Source of the DNA: Pseudomonas synxantha BG33R
Lineage (GTDB): Bacteria; Pseudomonadota; Gammaproteobacteria; Pseudomonadales; Pseudomonadaceae
Length of the DNA stretch: 64,000 nt
Direction of reading: 5' to 3'
Assembly (NCBI RefSeq): GCF_000263715.2
Contig: NZ_CM001514.1
Location: 1,784,936-1,848,935, forward strand
Position 1 is the first letter of the stretch. Each line of letters opens with the position of its first letter. The position numbers and the translations under genes were made by a program. Shown piece after piece: positions 21,450-34,148 of the stretch. The notes under the pieces were generated by a model. That model ran no database searches. It had not been told where the DNA came from and worked only from the letters and a program-made list of their open reading frames with translations.

Positions 21450-22592
21450 ATGCTGATTGTTGCCGACGAAAATATTCCGCTGCTTGATGACTTTTTCCAG
21501 GGGTTTGGCGAGATTCGCCGCGTGCCTGGGCGGTCCATCGACCGCGCTACCGTCGAGCAGGCCGACGTGCTGCTGGTGCGCTCGGTGACCAACGTCAACC
21601 GTGCCCTGCTCGAAGGCAGCAACGTACGCTTTGTCGGCACCTGCACCATCGGCACCGACCATCTGGACCTGGACTTTTTCAAGCGGGCAGGCATCCAGTG
21701 GGCCAGCGCGCCTGGCTGCAATGCGCGGGGGGTTGTGGATTACGTACTCGGCAGCTTGCACACCCTGGCCGAAATCGAAGGTGTCGAGTTGGGCTCGCGC
21801 ACCTACGGTGTCGTCGGTGCCGGTGAGGTGGGCGGGCGACTGGTCAAGGTCCTCAAGGGCCTGGGTTGGAACGTGCTGGTGTGCGACCCGCCGCGCCAGA
21901 TCGCCGAGGACGGCGACTACGTCAGCCTGCAACAGATCATCGCGCAGTGCGATGTGATCAGCTTGCACACGCCGCTGATCAAGTCCGGCAATGGCGCCAC
22001 CTGGCATTTATTCGACCGCCAGCGTCTGGAGCAACTCAAGCCCGGCACCTGGCTGATCAACGCCAGCCGTGGCGCGGTGGTGGACAACGCCGCGCTGCGC
22101 GAGGTGCTGCTGGCCCGTGAAGACCTGCAAGCGGTGCTGGACGTGTGGGAAGGCGAGCCGCAAGTGGACGTCGACCTGGCTGACCTGTGCGTGCTGGCCA
22201 CGCCGCATATCGCCGGCTACAGCCTCGATGGCAAGCAGCGCGGCACCGCGCAGATCTACCAGGCGTTCTGCGCGCACCTGGGCCAGGAGCCGACTGTTCA
22301 GCTCAGTGATTTATTGCCGGCACCCTGGCTGGACGAAGTCCACCTGAACGCTTCAACCGATCCTGCCTGGGCACTGGCGGCCCTGTGCCGCAGCGTGTAC
22401 GACCCGCGCCGTGATGATGCAGATTTTCGTCGCAGCCTGGTGGGGACCGTGCAGGAGCAGCGCCAGTCCTTCGATTTGCTGCGCAAGCACTACCCGCAGC
22501 GCCGTGAGATAGATGGCCTGAAAGTGCGCATCAAGGGCGAGTCGACGGCGCTGTCGGCTATCGTTTCGGCTCTGGGCGCTGAAACGCTGTAA
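21450..22592 (+). CDS. pdxB: Erythronate-4-phosphate dehydrogenase
   Basis: NAD-dependent enzyme of pyridoxal-phosphate synthesis, oxidising 4-phosphoerythronate. The 380-residue protein begins [11 protein letters not shown] and has the D-isomer dehydrogenase pattern: NAD loop [16 protein letters not shown] (about residues 118-133), the Arg in [10 protein letters not shown] (about 200-209) and the His of [10 protein letters not shown] (about 249-258), followed by the PdxB-specific C-terminal dimer domain. AAGGAG precedes ATG 21450. Confidence 0.95.
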   Translation: MLIVADENIPLLDDFFQGFGEIRRVPGRSIDRATVEQADVLLVRSVTNVNRALLEGSNVRFVGTCTIGTDHLDLDFFKRAGIQWASAPGCNARGVVDYVLGSLHTLAEIEGVELGSRTYGVVGAGEVGGRLVKVLKGLGWNVLVCDPPRQIAEDGDYVSLQQIIAQCDVISLHTPLIKSGNGATWHLFDRQRLEQLKPGTWLINASRGAVVDNAALREVLLAREDLQAVLDVWEGEPQVDVDLADLCVLATPHIAGYSLDGKQRGTAQIYQAFCAHLGQEPTVQLSDLLPAPWLDEVHLNASTDPAWALAALCRSVYDPRRDDADFRRSLVGTVQEQRQSFDLLRKHYPQRREIDGLKVRIKGESTALSAIVSALGAETL

Positions 22593-22603
22593 ACACCTAT
22601 AAA

Positions 22604-22628
22604 AAACCCGGCCACCTGGGCCGGGTTT
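22604..22628. terminator. Bidirectional terminator between pdxB and a small convergent gene
   Basis: AAACCCGGCC (22604-22613) and GGCCGGGTTT (22619-22628) form a perfect 10-bp stem with a 5-base loop. The six A's to the left give a T tract on the minus strand, so it best serves the small minus-strand gene but also follows pdxB by 11 bp. Confidence 0.85.
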
Positions 22629-22644
22629 GAAAGAGCGTGGGCAC

Positions 22645-22818
22645 TTAGCCTTGCTGGGCAGGTTTGACCAGTCGCTGTTCCAGCTCGCTGCAGGCTTGCT
22701 GGATCATCTCTTCGGTAATCTGCACTTCGTGGCCCTTGGCATCGATATACGAGCAAGGCAACACCTGCTGCTGGCGGATCACTTCAATCTTGGCGTTGCT
22801 GCTATCTTGCAAGGTCAT
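22645..22818 (-). CDS. Small conserved hypothetical protein
   Basis: The 57-residue protein (MTLQDSSNAKIEVIRQQQ...) contains an EEMIQQACSELEQRL helix and no membrane segment. ATG 22818 is preferred over ATG 22833 because GAGGAG lies 6-7 bases upstream of it. It ends at a good terminator and is conserved next to pdxB in pseudomonads as far as I remember. Function unknown. Confidence 0.65.
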   Translation of the reverse strand: MTLQDSSNAKIEVIRQQQVLPCSYIDAKGHEVQITEEMIQQACSELEQRLVKPAQQG

Positions 22819-23063
22819 GGCCTGTCTCCTCATCAGGTTGTGTACCTATCTTAAATCCCCCGCATGAACGCGCTGTTACAACTCCTTGCACGCTCATCGG
22901 TTCGAACACCCAGTCCACCAGAAACCGGTACATATTTCCAGATGAGTCTTAGACCGATAGCCTCTAGCGGCCTGTATCGGCGGGCATAATTAACCTGACT
23001 CATTGTTATTTGCGCAAGTTCCCCCAATGTTGAAGTACAGATTCCTCATTGGTGGTGCCTTCC

Positions 23064-24842
23064 ATGTTCTCAACCCGTCAACGCCGTGCGATCCGCCTGG
23101 CCAGCCGCTTTATTGCGCCCTACCGCTGGCAGGCCCTGGGCGCCTTGCTGGCGCTGATCGTCACCGCCGGCATCACCTTGTCCATGGGGCAGGGCATTCG
23201 CCTTCTGGTCGACCAGGGTTTCATGACCCAGTCACCGCACTTGCTCAACCAGTCCATCGGCTTGTTCATGGTGCTGGTGCTGGGCCTGGCTGTGGGTACG
23301 TTCACGCGGTTTTATCTGGTGTCATGGATTGGCGAGCGCGTGGTGGCCGATATTCGCCGGCAAGTGTTCAACCACCTGATCTACCTGCACCCAGGCTTCT
23401 ACGAGAACAACCGCAGCTCGGAGATCCAGTCGCGGCTGACCACCGATACCACGTTGCTGCAATCGGTGATCGGCTCATCGCTGTCGCTGTTCCTGCGCAA
23501 CGCCCTGATGGTCATCGGCGGCATCGTGTTGCTGTTCATCACCAACCCCAAGCTCACCAGCATCGTGGTGGTGGCGCTGCCGCTGGTACTGGCGCCGATC
23601 CTGATCTTCGGGCGCCGGGTGCGCAGCCTGTCGCGTTTGAGCCAGGATCGTATTGCCGACGTCGGCAGCTATGTCGCCGAGACCTTGGGCCAGATCAAAA
23701 CGGTGCAGGCCTACAACCACCAGGTGCAGGACGAACAACGGTTCTCTGTGACGGTGGAGGACGCCTTCAGCACTGCCCGCAAACGCATCCTGCAGCGCTC
23801 TTGGCTCATCACGTTGGTGATCATGCTGGTGCTCGGCGCCGTGGGCGTGATGCTATGGGTAGGTGGCATGGACGTGATCAGCGGGCGCATTTCCGGCGGT
23901 GAGCTGGCGGCGTTTGTGTTCTATAGCCTGATAGTCGGCAGTGCGGTTGGCACTCTGAGCGAAGTGCTCGGCGAGTTGCAGCGTGCTGCCGGTGCGGCCG
24001 AGCGTATCGGTGAGCTGTTGCAGTCGAGCAATGACATCCAGGCGCCGGCCGATGGCAGCGAACGCTTGCCGCAGCGGGTCAGTGGCCGCATGGAGCTGCA
24101 AGATCTGCGCTTTTGCTACCCCTCACGGCCGGACAGTTACGCCATCGATGGCTTGAACCTGACCATCAATCCCGGCGAAACCCTGGCGCTGGTAGGCCCC
24201 TCCGGCGCGGGCAAGTCGACAATCTTCGACCTGCTGCTGCGCTTCTACGATCCCCAGCAAGGGCGCATCCTGCTCGAAGGCCGCCCGCTGACCGAGCTGG
24301 ACCCCCTGGACCTGCGTCGCCACTTTGCACTGGTGTCCCAGAGCCCGGCGCTGTTTTTCGGCAGCGTCGAGGACAACATTCGTTACGGCAACCCGTCCGC
24401 CACCATGGCCCAGGTCGAAGCCGCTGCGCGTATCGCCCATGCCCACGACTTCATCCTGCAGATGCCCGACGGCTACCAGACCCATCTTGGCGATGGCGGC
24501 ATGGGCCTCTCCGGTGGCCAGCGCCAACGCCTTGCCATCGCCCGCGCCTTGCTGATAGATGCGCCGATCCTGTTGCTGGACGAGGCCACCAGCGCCCTCG
24601 ATGCCCAGAGTGAGCACCTGATCCAGCAAGCGCTGCCGCAATTGATGCAAGGGCGAACCACGCTGGTGATCGCCCACCGCCTGGCGACCGTGAAGAATGC
24701 CGATCGAATAGCGGTGATGGATCAGGGCAAGCTGGTGGCAGTGGGCACGCATCAGCAGCTGATTGCAAACAACCCGCTATACGCGCGGTTGGCGGCGTTG
24801 CAGTTCAGTGATGGAGATGAACAGGTGAATCAGCACCCATAA
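23064..24842 (+). CDS. MsbA-like ABC exporter (fused permease and ATPase)
   Basis: The 592-residue half-transporter has a six-helix type IV export domain (about residues 15-310) followed by an ATPase domain with Walker A GPSGAGKST, Q-loop LVSQSPALFFG, signature LSGGQRQRLAIARAL and Walker B ILLLDEATSALD, and a His switch IAHRL. It resembles lipid/drug exporters of the MsbA family, but no lpxK is adjacent, so it is not clearly MsbA. ATG 23064 (MFSTRQRRA) is preferred; TTG/GTG codons at 23049-23055 are alternatives. The ATPase motifs are complete. Confidence 0.88.
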   Translation: MFSTRQRRAIRLASRFIAPYRWQALGALLALIVTAGITLSMGQGIRLLVDQGFMTQSPHLLNQSIGLFMVLVLGLAVGTFTRFYLVSWIGERVVADIRRQVFNHLIYLHPGFYENNRSSEIQSRLTTDTTLLQSVIGSSLSLFLRNALMVIGGIVLLFITNPKLTSIVVVALPLVLAPILIFGRRVRSLSRLSQDRIADVGSYVAETLGQIKTVQAYNHQVQDEQRFSVTVEDAFSTARKRILQRSWLITLVIMLVLGAVGVMLWVGGMDVISGRISGGELAAFVFYSLIVGSAVGTLSEVLGELQRAAGAAERIGELLQSSNDIQAPADGSERLPQRVSGRMELQDLRFCYPSRPDSYAIDGLNLTINPGETLALVGPSGAGKSTIFDLLLRFYDPQQGRILLEGRPLTELDPLDLRRHFALVSQSPALFFGSVEDNIRYGNPSATMAQVEAAARIAHAHDFILQMPDGYQTHLGDGGMGLSGGQRQRLAIARALLIDAPILLLDEATSALDAQSEHLIQQALPQLMQGRTTLVIAHRLATVKNADRIAVMDQGKLVAVGTHQQLIANNPLYARLAALQFSDGDEQVNQHP

Positions 24843-24871
24843 AAAATGCCCGCATCTCTCGAAGCGGGCAT
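24841..24871 (-). terminator. Terminator for the slt transcript
   Basis: ATGCCCGC (24846-24853) and GCGGGCAT (24864-24871) form an 8-bp stem; the A run 24841-24846 gives a T tract on the minus strand. It touches the stop codon of the convergent ABC gene. Confidence 0.75.
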
Positions 24872-24880
24872 GGAACCTCT

Positions 24881-24978
24881 GTAGGAGCGAGCTTGCTCGC
24901 GAAAAACTCACAAGCGCCGCGTTCATCCATGAAGCACGCGTTATCGTTGAAGTTCTTCGCGAGCAAGCTCGCTTCTAC
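24881..24978. repeat. REPIN of the GTAGGAGCGAGC class
   Basis: GTAGGAGCGAGCTTGCTCGC (from 24881) and its inverted partner ending 24978 (GCGAGCAAGCTCGCTTCTAC) flank a spacer of about 54 bases between convergent genes. This is a different sequence class from the GTGGGAGCTGG elements. Confidence 0.85.
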
Positions 24979-24984
24979 AAACTA

Positions 24985-26913
24985 TTATTGGTCGTCGAAG
25001 TAGCGCTCATGCCAATCCACCAGCGGCTGCGGCGAATTGAGCTTCTGCCCGTAGATCACCGAATAAGACAGCACGTTCTGCACATACTGGCGGGTTTCGT
25101 CGAACGGGATGCTTTCCACCCAAACGTCGAAGCTCAGGTGGTCTGCACCGCGCAGCCATTGGCGAACACGGCCGGGGCCGGCGTTATAGGCGGCGGAAGC
25201 GAGCACGCGGTTGCCGTTGAACTGGCTGTGCACCTGGCTGAGGTAGGCGGCGCCGAGCTGGATATTTTTGTCCGGGTCCAGCACCTGGGCCGGGGAGGCC
25301 AGGGGGATGCTGAACTTGCGCGCCGTTTCCTTGGCAGTGCCGGGCATCAGTTGCATCAAGCCGCTGGCGCCCACGCCGGAGCGGGCGTCATCCATAAACG
25401 CGCTTTCCTGACGCGTGATGGCAAATATCCAGCTTGAATGCAGGCCGCGCACCTTGGCTTCGCGCACCAGGGTGTCGCGGTGCGCCATCGGGAAGCGGAT
25501 GTCCAGGTCGTCCCAGTACTGCGCCTGGCTGATGGTACGGATCGCCGGGAAGTACCACTTCATGTCGTAGGCCAACTTGGCCTGGGCGACCATTTCGTCA
25601 CGGTTGAAGTGCCGGCTGACGTGGTACCACTCGCGGCGACCATCCACGATCTGGCCACGGGCGTAGAACTCCAGCGCACGGCGCACACCTGGGGTATTGC
25701 GCACCTTGTTGACCAACGCCTGGCTCATCACCAGCGGTTTGTTGTTCAACTGATAAGGGGATTTGGAACGGTCAGCGGCGAGGAAGCCGTAGAAGTCCCG
25801 TTCCTTGGCCACGTTTTTGTACAGCACCAGGGCCTGCGGGTTTTTCGGTTCGGCCAGCTCCAGGCTGCGCGCCTGCCAGTAGCGCCAGCGGTTAGTGGTG
25901 GCTAGGTCTTGTGGGAGTTTGCGGGTCAACTGGTAGGCATCTTCCCAGCGCGCCAGGCGCAACAGCAGGCGCAGGCGCCATTCGGACACGGTGTTGTCGC
26001 GCAGTTCCGGGTCGTACTTGGTCATCACGTCCAGCGCACGTGGATCGAAGCGCTTGGCCAGGGTCAGGCCAATCTCGCGGGCAATCGACACCTTTTCGTC
26101 ACGAGAGAAGTGCATGCTGCTGGCGTAGCCGTCGAGCAGGGCCATAGCCTTGTCCGGATCCTGGCGGGCCAGGCGGCGCAGGCCCAGGCCGACGGCGTCA
26201 GACATCGCCTCGGTGGCCGGCAGGAAGCGTGACGGATCACTGAGCATGTCAGGCTTTTGCGCCACATCCACCATCAGGCGGCCTTGGACGCCGAGGGTTG
26301 GCAGGGTCTTCACCAGGCTGTTGGCCAGCGCGTAATTGCGGGCTTCGGCGGCGAGCTTGGTGCGGTCCCAAATCTTCTGTTCGGTCAGTTGGCCGGCAGC
26401 GGCCCATTGGCCGAAGGTGGCGTCACAGGCGGCGGGCTGGGATTTGCCGGTCATCCACAACTTTTCGGCGGTCTTGTAGCCTTCAGCCTTCAGATTGTGG
26501 CTGAGCTGGTACTGGCCATGCAGGCAGTCCAGCTCGACGAAATTGAGCTTGGTGTCGTAGTACTTTTCAAAGGTCTGCCAATCGCCACGCTCGGCCAGCC
26601 AGCGCAGCCAACGCAGTTTCATCCAGTTGGCCTGGGGCAGGTCGCCGTGTTTGGCGAGGAACTGTTCGATTTCCTCGTTGCTCGCGGTTTTCAGGCGTGC
26701 AGTCAGCTCGTCATACGCCAGGTACGGCGTGAGCGGGTAGTCGGCCAGGGCCTGGCTGTATTGCATGTACGGGCCGCTGTCGCCCTTGGCCAGGGCGCGT
26801 TTGGCTTGATCGTAATACTGACGTTGGGTGGTGAGGTCCACCGCCTGGGCGGTTTGAACGGCAGTGGCGGAAAGAAGCAGACAAGATAAAAAGTTGAAAA
26901 GGCGACTGCGCAT
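24985..26913 (-). CDS. slt: Soluble lytic murein transglycosylase
   Basis: Periplasmic enzyme that cleaves peptidoglycan to 1,6-anhydromuropeptides, feeding the same recycling path as NagZ encoded at 40984. The 642-residue protein has a signal peptide (MRSRLFNFLSCLLLSATAVQ, cleaved after AQA), a long alpha-helical U domain and a C-terminal lysozyme-like domain with the catalytic Glu in AITRQESAF, followed by GASGLMQLMPGTA and AYNAGPGRV. ATG 26913 is chosen so that the signal peptide starts the protein. Confidence 0.93.
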   Translation of the reverse strand: MRSRLFNFLSCLLLSATAVQTAQAVDLTTQRQYYDQAKRALAKGDSGPYMQYSQALADYPLTPYLAYDELTARLKTASNEEIEQFLAKHGDLPQANWMKLRWLRWLAERGDWQTFEKYYDTKLNFVELDCLHGQYQLSHNLKAEGYKTAEKLWMTGKSQPAACDATFGQWAAAGQLTEQKIWDRTKLAAEARNYALANSLVKTLPTLGVQGRLMVDVAQKPDMLSDPSRFLPATEAMSDAVGLGLRRLARQDPDKAMALLDGYASSMHFSRDEKVSIAREIGLTLAKRFDPRALDVMTKYDPELRDNTVSEWRLRLLLRLARWEDAYQLTRKLPQDLATTNRWRYWQARSLELAEPKNPQALVLYKNVAKERDFYGFLAADRSKSPYQLNNKPLVMSQALVNKVRNTPGVRRALEFYARGQIVDGRREWYHVSRHFNRDEMVAQAKLAYDMKWYFPAIRTISQAQYWDDLDIRFPMAHRDTLVREAKVRGLHSSWIFAITRQESAFMDDARSGVGASGLMQLMPGTAKETARKFSIPLASPAQVLDPDKNIQLGAAYLSQVHSQFNGNRVLASAAYNAGPGRVRQWLRGADHLSFDVWVESIPFDETRQYVQNVLSYSVIYGQKLNSPQPLVDWHERYFDDQ

Positions 26914-27126
26914 GAGACGTCCGTGCAGAGAAATCACGACTAGCACCGGCACTGCCGACACTGATTGCCCCTAGCTTAGCCTTTTGCCAGCGGCCCGCGA
27001 AAGCTTTGCCGTCTGGTTCGTTCAAGTTCGCCGGAAATGTCCTACAGAACGTGTCAATAGAGAAAATGCCGACCGCATCCCACCCTTAAGTCAGGTAGAA
27101 TGCGCGCCCAGTTTTTGGAGAAGCGT

Positions 27127-29046
27127 ATGACCCTGCTCAAATTCAGCGATGTGTCCCTTGCTTTCGGCGCCATGCCGTTGTTGGACAAGGTGTCCTGGCA
27201 GATCGCCCGTGGTGAGCGGGTGTGCATCATCGGCCGCAACGGCACCGGCAAGTCCAGCATGATGAAGCTGGTAAAAGGCGACCAGAAGCCTGATGACGGC
27301 TCTGTCTGGCGTGCCCCGGGCCTCAAGATCGGCGAATTGCCGCAGGAATTGCCGGTGGCCGACGGACGGACAGTGTTCGACGTGGTTGCCGAAGGCCTGG
27401 ACGGCGTTGGCGAGTTGCTCGCGCAATACCATCACCTGGCGCAGAACTGCGTCACCGAGGAAGACCTGGACAAGCTGATGCACGTCCAGCAAGACCTCGA
27501 AGCCCGCGACGGCTGGCGCTTGCAGCAACTGGTGGACAGCACCCTGAGCCGCCTGCAACTGCCGGCCGACAAGACCCTCGCCGAATTGTCCGGTGGCTGG
27601 CGTCGCCGTGTGCTGCTGGCCCAGGCCCTGGTGTCCGAGCCGGACCTGCTGCTGCTCGACGAACCAACCAACCACCTGGACATCGGCGCCATTGCCTGGC
27701 TTGAAGAAGCCATCAAGGACTTCCAGGGCGCCGTGCTGTTTATCACGCACGACCGTGCATTCCTGCAAAGCCTGGCCACGCGCATCCTCGAGCTGGACCG
27801 TGGCGGCCTGATCGACTGGAACGGCGACTACGCCAGCTTCCTGGTGCACAAGGAAGCCGCCCTGGCTGCCGAAGAAACCGCCAACGCGCTGTTTGACAAA
27901 AAGCTGGCCCAGGAAGAAGTCTGGATCCGCCAGGGCATCAAGGCCCGTCGCACCCGTAACGAAGGCCGCGTACGTGCCTTGAAAGCCTTGCGCGTGGAGC
28001 GCAGTGAACGCCGCGAGCGTACCGGCAAGGCCAATATTCAGCTGGACACCGCCGACAAGTCGGGCAAGCAGGTAATGGTGCTGGAGAATGTCAGCTTCCA
28101 TCACCCGGACGGCCCGTTCCTGATCAAGGACTTCTCCATGGTCCTGCAGCGCGGCGACCGTATCGGCCTGCTGGGCGCCAACGGCACTGGCAAGACCACC
28201 TTGCTCAAGCTGATGCTCAGCGGTCTGCAGCCGACCAGCGGCAAGGTTGAAGAGGGCACGCGCATCGATGTGGCCTACTTTGACCAGTTGCGCCACCAGT
28301 TGGACCTGGAAAAGACCGTGATCGACAACGTCGCCGAAGGTCGCGACTTTATCGACATCGACGGCCAGAGCCGCCACGTACTCAGCTACCTGGGCGACTT
28401 CCTGTTCAGCCCGCAACGTGCACGTACCCCGGTCAAGGCCCTGTCGGGTGGTGAGCGCGCGCGTTTGCTGCTGGCCAAGCTGTTCAGCAAGCCGGCCAAC
28501 CTGCTGGTGCTCGACGAACCGACCAACGACCTCGATGTGGAAACCCTCGAGTTGCTCGAAGAAGTGCTGCTGACGTTCAACGGCACTGTGCTGATGGTCA
28601 GCCACGACCGGGAATTCCTCGACAACGTGGTCACCAGCACCCTGGTCTTTGAAGGTGAAGGCAAGGTGCGCGAATACGTCGGTGGTTACCAGGACTGGTT
28701 GCGTCAGGGTGGTTCGCCACGTCTGCTGGGCGTGACCGAGAGCAAGTCCGGCAAGGCCGACCTGACCTCGGCGGTTGTGACTCCTGTGCAAGAGGCTGCA
28801 CCGGCCCAGGAAGCTGCACCAGCGGCCAAGAAGAAACTCAGCTACAAGTTGCAGCGTGAGCTGGAAGCCTTGCCGGGTGAGATCGACGCCAAGGAACAGC
28901 AGATTGCCGCGGTAGAAGCGCAAATGGCTGACGCCGGTTTCTACCTGCGCCCGGCGGCAGAAACCGCTGCGGTCATTGCTTCCCTGGAGACGTTGAACCA
29001 GGAGCTGGAAGCGTTGGTTGAGCGTTGGGCCGAGCTGGATGCCTGA
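27127..29046 (+). CDS. uup: ABC-F ATPase Uup
   Basis: The 639-residue cytosolic protein has two ABC domains (Walker A GRNGTGKSS about residue 37 and GANGTGKTT about residue 352; signatures LSGGWRRRVLL and LSGGERARLLL; Walker B LLLLDEPTNHLD and LLVLDEPTNDLD), the ABC-F linker between them and a C-terminal coiled coil (KKKLSYKLQRELEALPGEID onward) typical of Uup, which binds DNA or ribosomes. ATG 27127 follows GGAGAAG. No membrane domain, so not a transporter. Confidence 0.93.
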   Translation: MTLLKFSDVSLAFGAMPLLDKVSWQIARGERVCIIGRNGTGKSSMMKLVKGDQKPDDGSVWRAPGLKIGELPQELPVADGRTVFDVVAEGLDGVGELLAQYHHLAQNCVTEEDLDKLMHVQQDLEARDGWRLQQLVDSTLSRLQLPADKTLAELSGGWRRRVLLAQALVSEPDLLLLDEPTNHLDIGAIAWLEEAIKDFQGAVLFITHDRAFLQSLATRILELDRGGLIDWNGDYASFLVHKEAALAAEETANALFDKKLAQEEVWIRQGIKARRTRNEGRVRALKALRVERSERRERTGKANIQLDTADKSGKQVMVLENVSFHHPDGPFLIKDFSMVLQRGDRIGLLGANGTGKTTLLKLMLSGLQPTSGKVEEGTRIDVAYFDQLRHQLDLEKTVIDNVAEGRDFIDIDGQSRHVLSYLGDFLFSPQRARTPVKALSGGERARLLLAKLFSKPANLLVLDEPTNDLDVETLELLEEVLLTFNGTVLMVSHDREFLDNVVTSTLVFEGEGKVREYVGGYQDWLRQGGSPRLLGVTESKSGKADLTSAVVTPVQEAAPAQEAAPAAKKKLSYKLQRELEALPGEIDAKEQQIAAVEAQMADAGFYLRPAAETAAVIASLETLNQELEALVERWAELDA

Positions 29047-29063
29047 GTAATCGCACCGCAATA

Positions 29064-29101
29064 AAAAAGCCCGGCACTCTTCTATGAGCGCCGGGCTTTT
29101 T
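29064..29101. terminator. Bidirectional terminator after uup
   Basis: AAAAAGCCCGGC (29064-29075) and GCCGGGCTTTTT (29090-29101) form a 12-bp stem, 17 bp after the uup stop, with A and T tracts on both sides. Confidence 0.92.
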
Positions 29102-29122
29102 AATATGAAATGCGATTCAACT

Positions 29123-29210
29123 GTGGGAGCTGGCTTGCCTGCGATAGCGGTGTAACAGCCATCTGATGCATCAACTGACAGGCTGCTATCGCAGGCAAGC
29201 CAGCTCCCAC
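29123..29210. repeat. REPIN
   Basis: GTGGGAGCTGGCTTGCCTGC (from 29123) is mirrored by its complement ending 29210; the arms extend through GATAG/CTATC. Spacer about 38 bases. It lies between the convergent uup and universal stress genes. Confidence 0.88.
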
Positions 29211-29228
29211 ATTAGACCTTCATCGGTC

Positions 29229-29669
29229 TTACGAACTCTTTGCCAGTTTGACGGCCAGTACATCGCAAGGCGCGCCGTGCAATACATCATTAGCGGTGGA
29301 GCCCAGCAACAGTGCCAGGCCATGACGGCCGTGGCTGCCGACCACGATCAGGTCACAGGCTTTTTCCTTGGCCAAGTGGTGGATTTCCTGACGCGGTTGG
29401 CCGTAGGTCAGGTGGCAGTCTTCCTTTTTCAGGTGCGGGTATTTGAGAATCAAACGGTCCAGGCGCTCCTTGGCCTGGTCAAATTGTTGTTGCTGCAACT
29501 GGGAAAGGTCCATCGGCACGTCACCGCCAAAGGCCATGGCCATGGGCTCGACGATATGCACCAGCGACAGTATGGCGCCATTGGCCAATGCAGATTCCTG
29601 CGCGCGCTTGATCACCGGATCGCACTCTTCGGTCAGATCGACAGCGACCAGAATATGTTTGTAGGGCAT
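29229..29669 (-). CDS. Universal stress protein (UspA family)
   Basis: The 146-residue protein is a single Usp domain: ILVAVDLTEECD at the start and the ATP-binding signature GSHGRHGLALLLGSTAND (about residues 111-128, the G-2x-G-9x-G-S/T pattern). Two histidine- and lysine-rich loops lie between. It is transcribed alone, convergent to uup across a REPIN. Confidence 0.9.
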   Translation of the reverse strand: MPYKHILVAVDLTEECDPVIKRAQESALANGAILSLVHIVEPMAMAFGGDVPMDLSQLQQQQFDQAKERLDRLILKYPHLKKEDCHLTYGQPRQEIHHLAKEKACDLIVVGSHGRHGLALLLGSTANDVLHGAPCDVLAVKLAKSS

Positions 29670-29774
29670 GAGGCGTTCCTCCAGGGGGCTGCAATAAGTT
29701 CAGTATGGCTGCTTTCAAGCGGATGGGGTTGCGTCAGGTCAAATCCGCTCATCTAGAAATTCGGGAGTACACAT

Positions 29775-30212
29775 ATGACGGTGTGGATAGTGGTGTCAAT
29801 CCTTGCGGTGGTTTTAAGCCCCCTGGCCTGGCTGCGCCCGTCGCGTGGGCAGAGCGGGCGCATGGCCCTGCGCATGGAGGCACGCCGCATCGGCCTGGCC
29901 ATGCAGTTGGCGCCCCAGGAATGGCCGCACTGGCTCAAGCAAGAGCCGCCGAGCCCTTGTGCACAGTACTGTCGACCACGGCGTGGGAGCACGCCGGCCA
30001 TCTGGAGTTACTGGCAGCTGGAGCCGGGTGTGTGGGTCAATCAATGGCGCGAAGGGTGTGTGGATGAAAAGTTGTTGCCGTATTTTGCAACGCTACCGGC
30101 GAACGTCTACAAAATTGAAGCGGACAAGCAAATGATCGCGTTGTATTGGGGCGAGAAGGGCGACGCGAGCGTGCTCAAAGACATCGATGCGCTGCTCAAG
30201 GCTCTGGCCTGA
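29775..30212 (+). CDS. Conserved membrane-anchored hypothetical protein
   Basis: The 145-residue protein starts with one hydrophobic segment (MTVWIVVSILAVVLSPLAWL) followed by a basic region and a soluble domain rich in Trp (EWPHWLKQE, IWSYWQLEPGVWVNQW). Automatic labels of this family as YajC are not convincing: the length and the soluble part differ. A domain after one membrane anchor suggests a cytosolic-face function. Unknown. Confidence 0.65.
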   Translation: MTVWIVVSILAVVLSPLAWLRPSRGQSGRMALRMEARRIGLAMQLAPQEWPHWLKQEPPSPCAQYCRPRRGSTPAIWSYWQLEPGVWVNQWREGCVDEKLLPYFATLPANVYKIEADKQMIALYWGEKGDASVLKDIDALLKALA

Positions 30213-30222
30213 CCCTGCGTTT

Positions 30223-30248
30223 GTAGGACCGAGCAAGCTCGCTCCTAC
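30223..30248. repeat. REP-like palindrome
   Basis: GTAGGAcCGAGCAAGCTCGcTCCTAC: inverted arms of the GTAGGAGCGAGC class with a GAGC/GCTC core, 11 bp after the stop of the preceding gene. Confidence 0.65.
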
Positions 30249-30262
30249 AGAGATCGGGCAAT

Positions 30263-30288
30263 AAAAAGCCCGACTTCATCATCGGGCT
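30263..30288 (-). terminator. Weak terminator-like hairpin
   Basis: AGCCCGA (30267-30273) pairs with TCGGGCT (30282-30288); the A run at 30263-30267 gives a short T tract only on the minus strand. It may still end the plus-strand message upstream, less efficiently. Confidence 0.35.
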
Positions 30289-30520
30289 GGAGGTGGCCAG
30301 GCAGGCCGGTAAATCTGCAAGTTCCCGCTAGCCTAGCCGTATATCCCTTTCTGTACAGCCGCTTCCCACATCTTTTCTATTATTGATCTTGTGAATATTT
30401 GAATATTGACGGGTTGCCTGCCTGTGGTCCGGGTTCTGAAATGACTGGAAAGTCGCGTTTTACCGAGCCTTTGGAGCGATTGACAATTGCCCGGAATTGG
30501 ATGAAGGTGGCGTACCCAAA

Positions 30521-30536
30521 TCAAACGGGCGTATGA
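30521..30536. promoter_or_regulatory. Putative PsrA operator upstream of fadBA
   Basis: TCAAACGGGCGTATGA matches the TCAAAC-N4-GTTTGA pattern of PsrA sites, with one mismatch (A for T in the right arm). PsrA, encoded at 40140 in this window, represses fatty-acid beta-oxidation genes in pseudomonads. A further half site GCGTTTG follows at 30542-30548. Confidence 0.6.
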
Positions 30537-30697
30537 ATTGAGCGTTTGTCCTACAGGCAGCTCATACATAACCCCGACTATCGCACTGGCGGGTGTGCCT
30601 GGCGGATGGGTTTGAGCATTGATGCGACTGTCAACGTCAAACCAGAGGCCAGCGTCCGGTGTGTACTGTTCAGCTTCCATATCGTGGAGATCAGTTG

Positions 30698-34050
<3,353 letters not shown>

Positions 34051-34065
34051 ACGTTCGGTTGACGG

Positions 34066-34092
34066 AAGCCGGGGCCCAGTGCCCCGGTTTTT
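34066..34092 (+). terminator. Terminator after fadBA
   Basis: CCGGGGC (34069-34075) pairs with GCCCCGG (34081-34087), followed by TTTTTG and more T's. It starts 16 bp past the fadA stop. Confidence 0.85.
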
Positions 34093-34148
34093 GTTTTTTG
34101 GAACTTTTTAATATTTTTTTTCAACAAATTTTGTACGAGGGCCAGAGC

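Larger units (their letters stand above)
30213..30697. other. Gene-free 485-bp region upstream of fadBA
   Basis: It holds a REP hairpin (30223-30248), a second hairpin (30267-30288), an isolated TTGACA (30480-30485) and a PsrA-type operator (30521-30536). The remaining sequence is AT-richer than its surroundings around 30335-30410. No protein-coding frame is convincing. The distance suggests a long leader or several fadB promoters. Confidence 0.6.

Noticed and set aside
21282..22007. Long upstream extension of the MATE frame
   Set aside because: Open in frame but antisense to pdxB and without membrane or MATE sequence; GTG 21281 gives the family length.
27091..29061. 656-residue frame on the minus strand opposite uup
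   Set aside because: Shadow of the uup coding sequence, with no supported start or domain.
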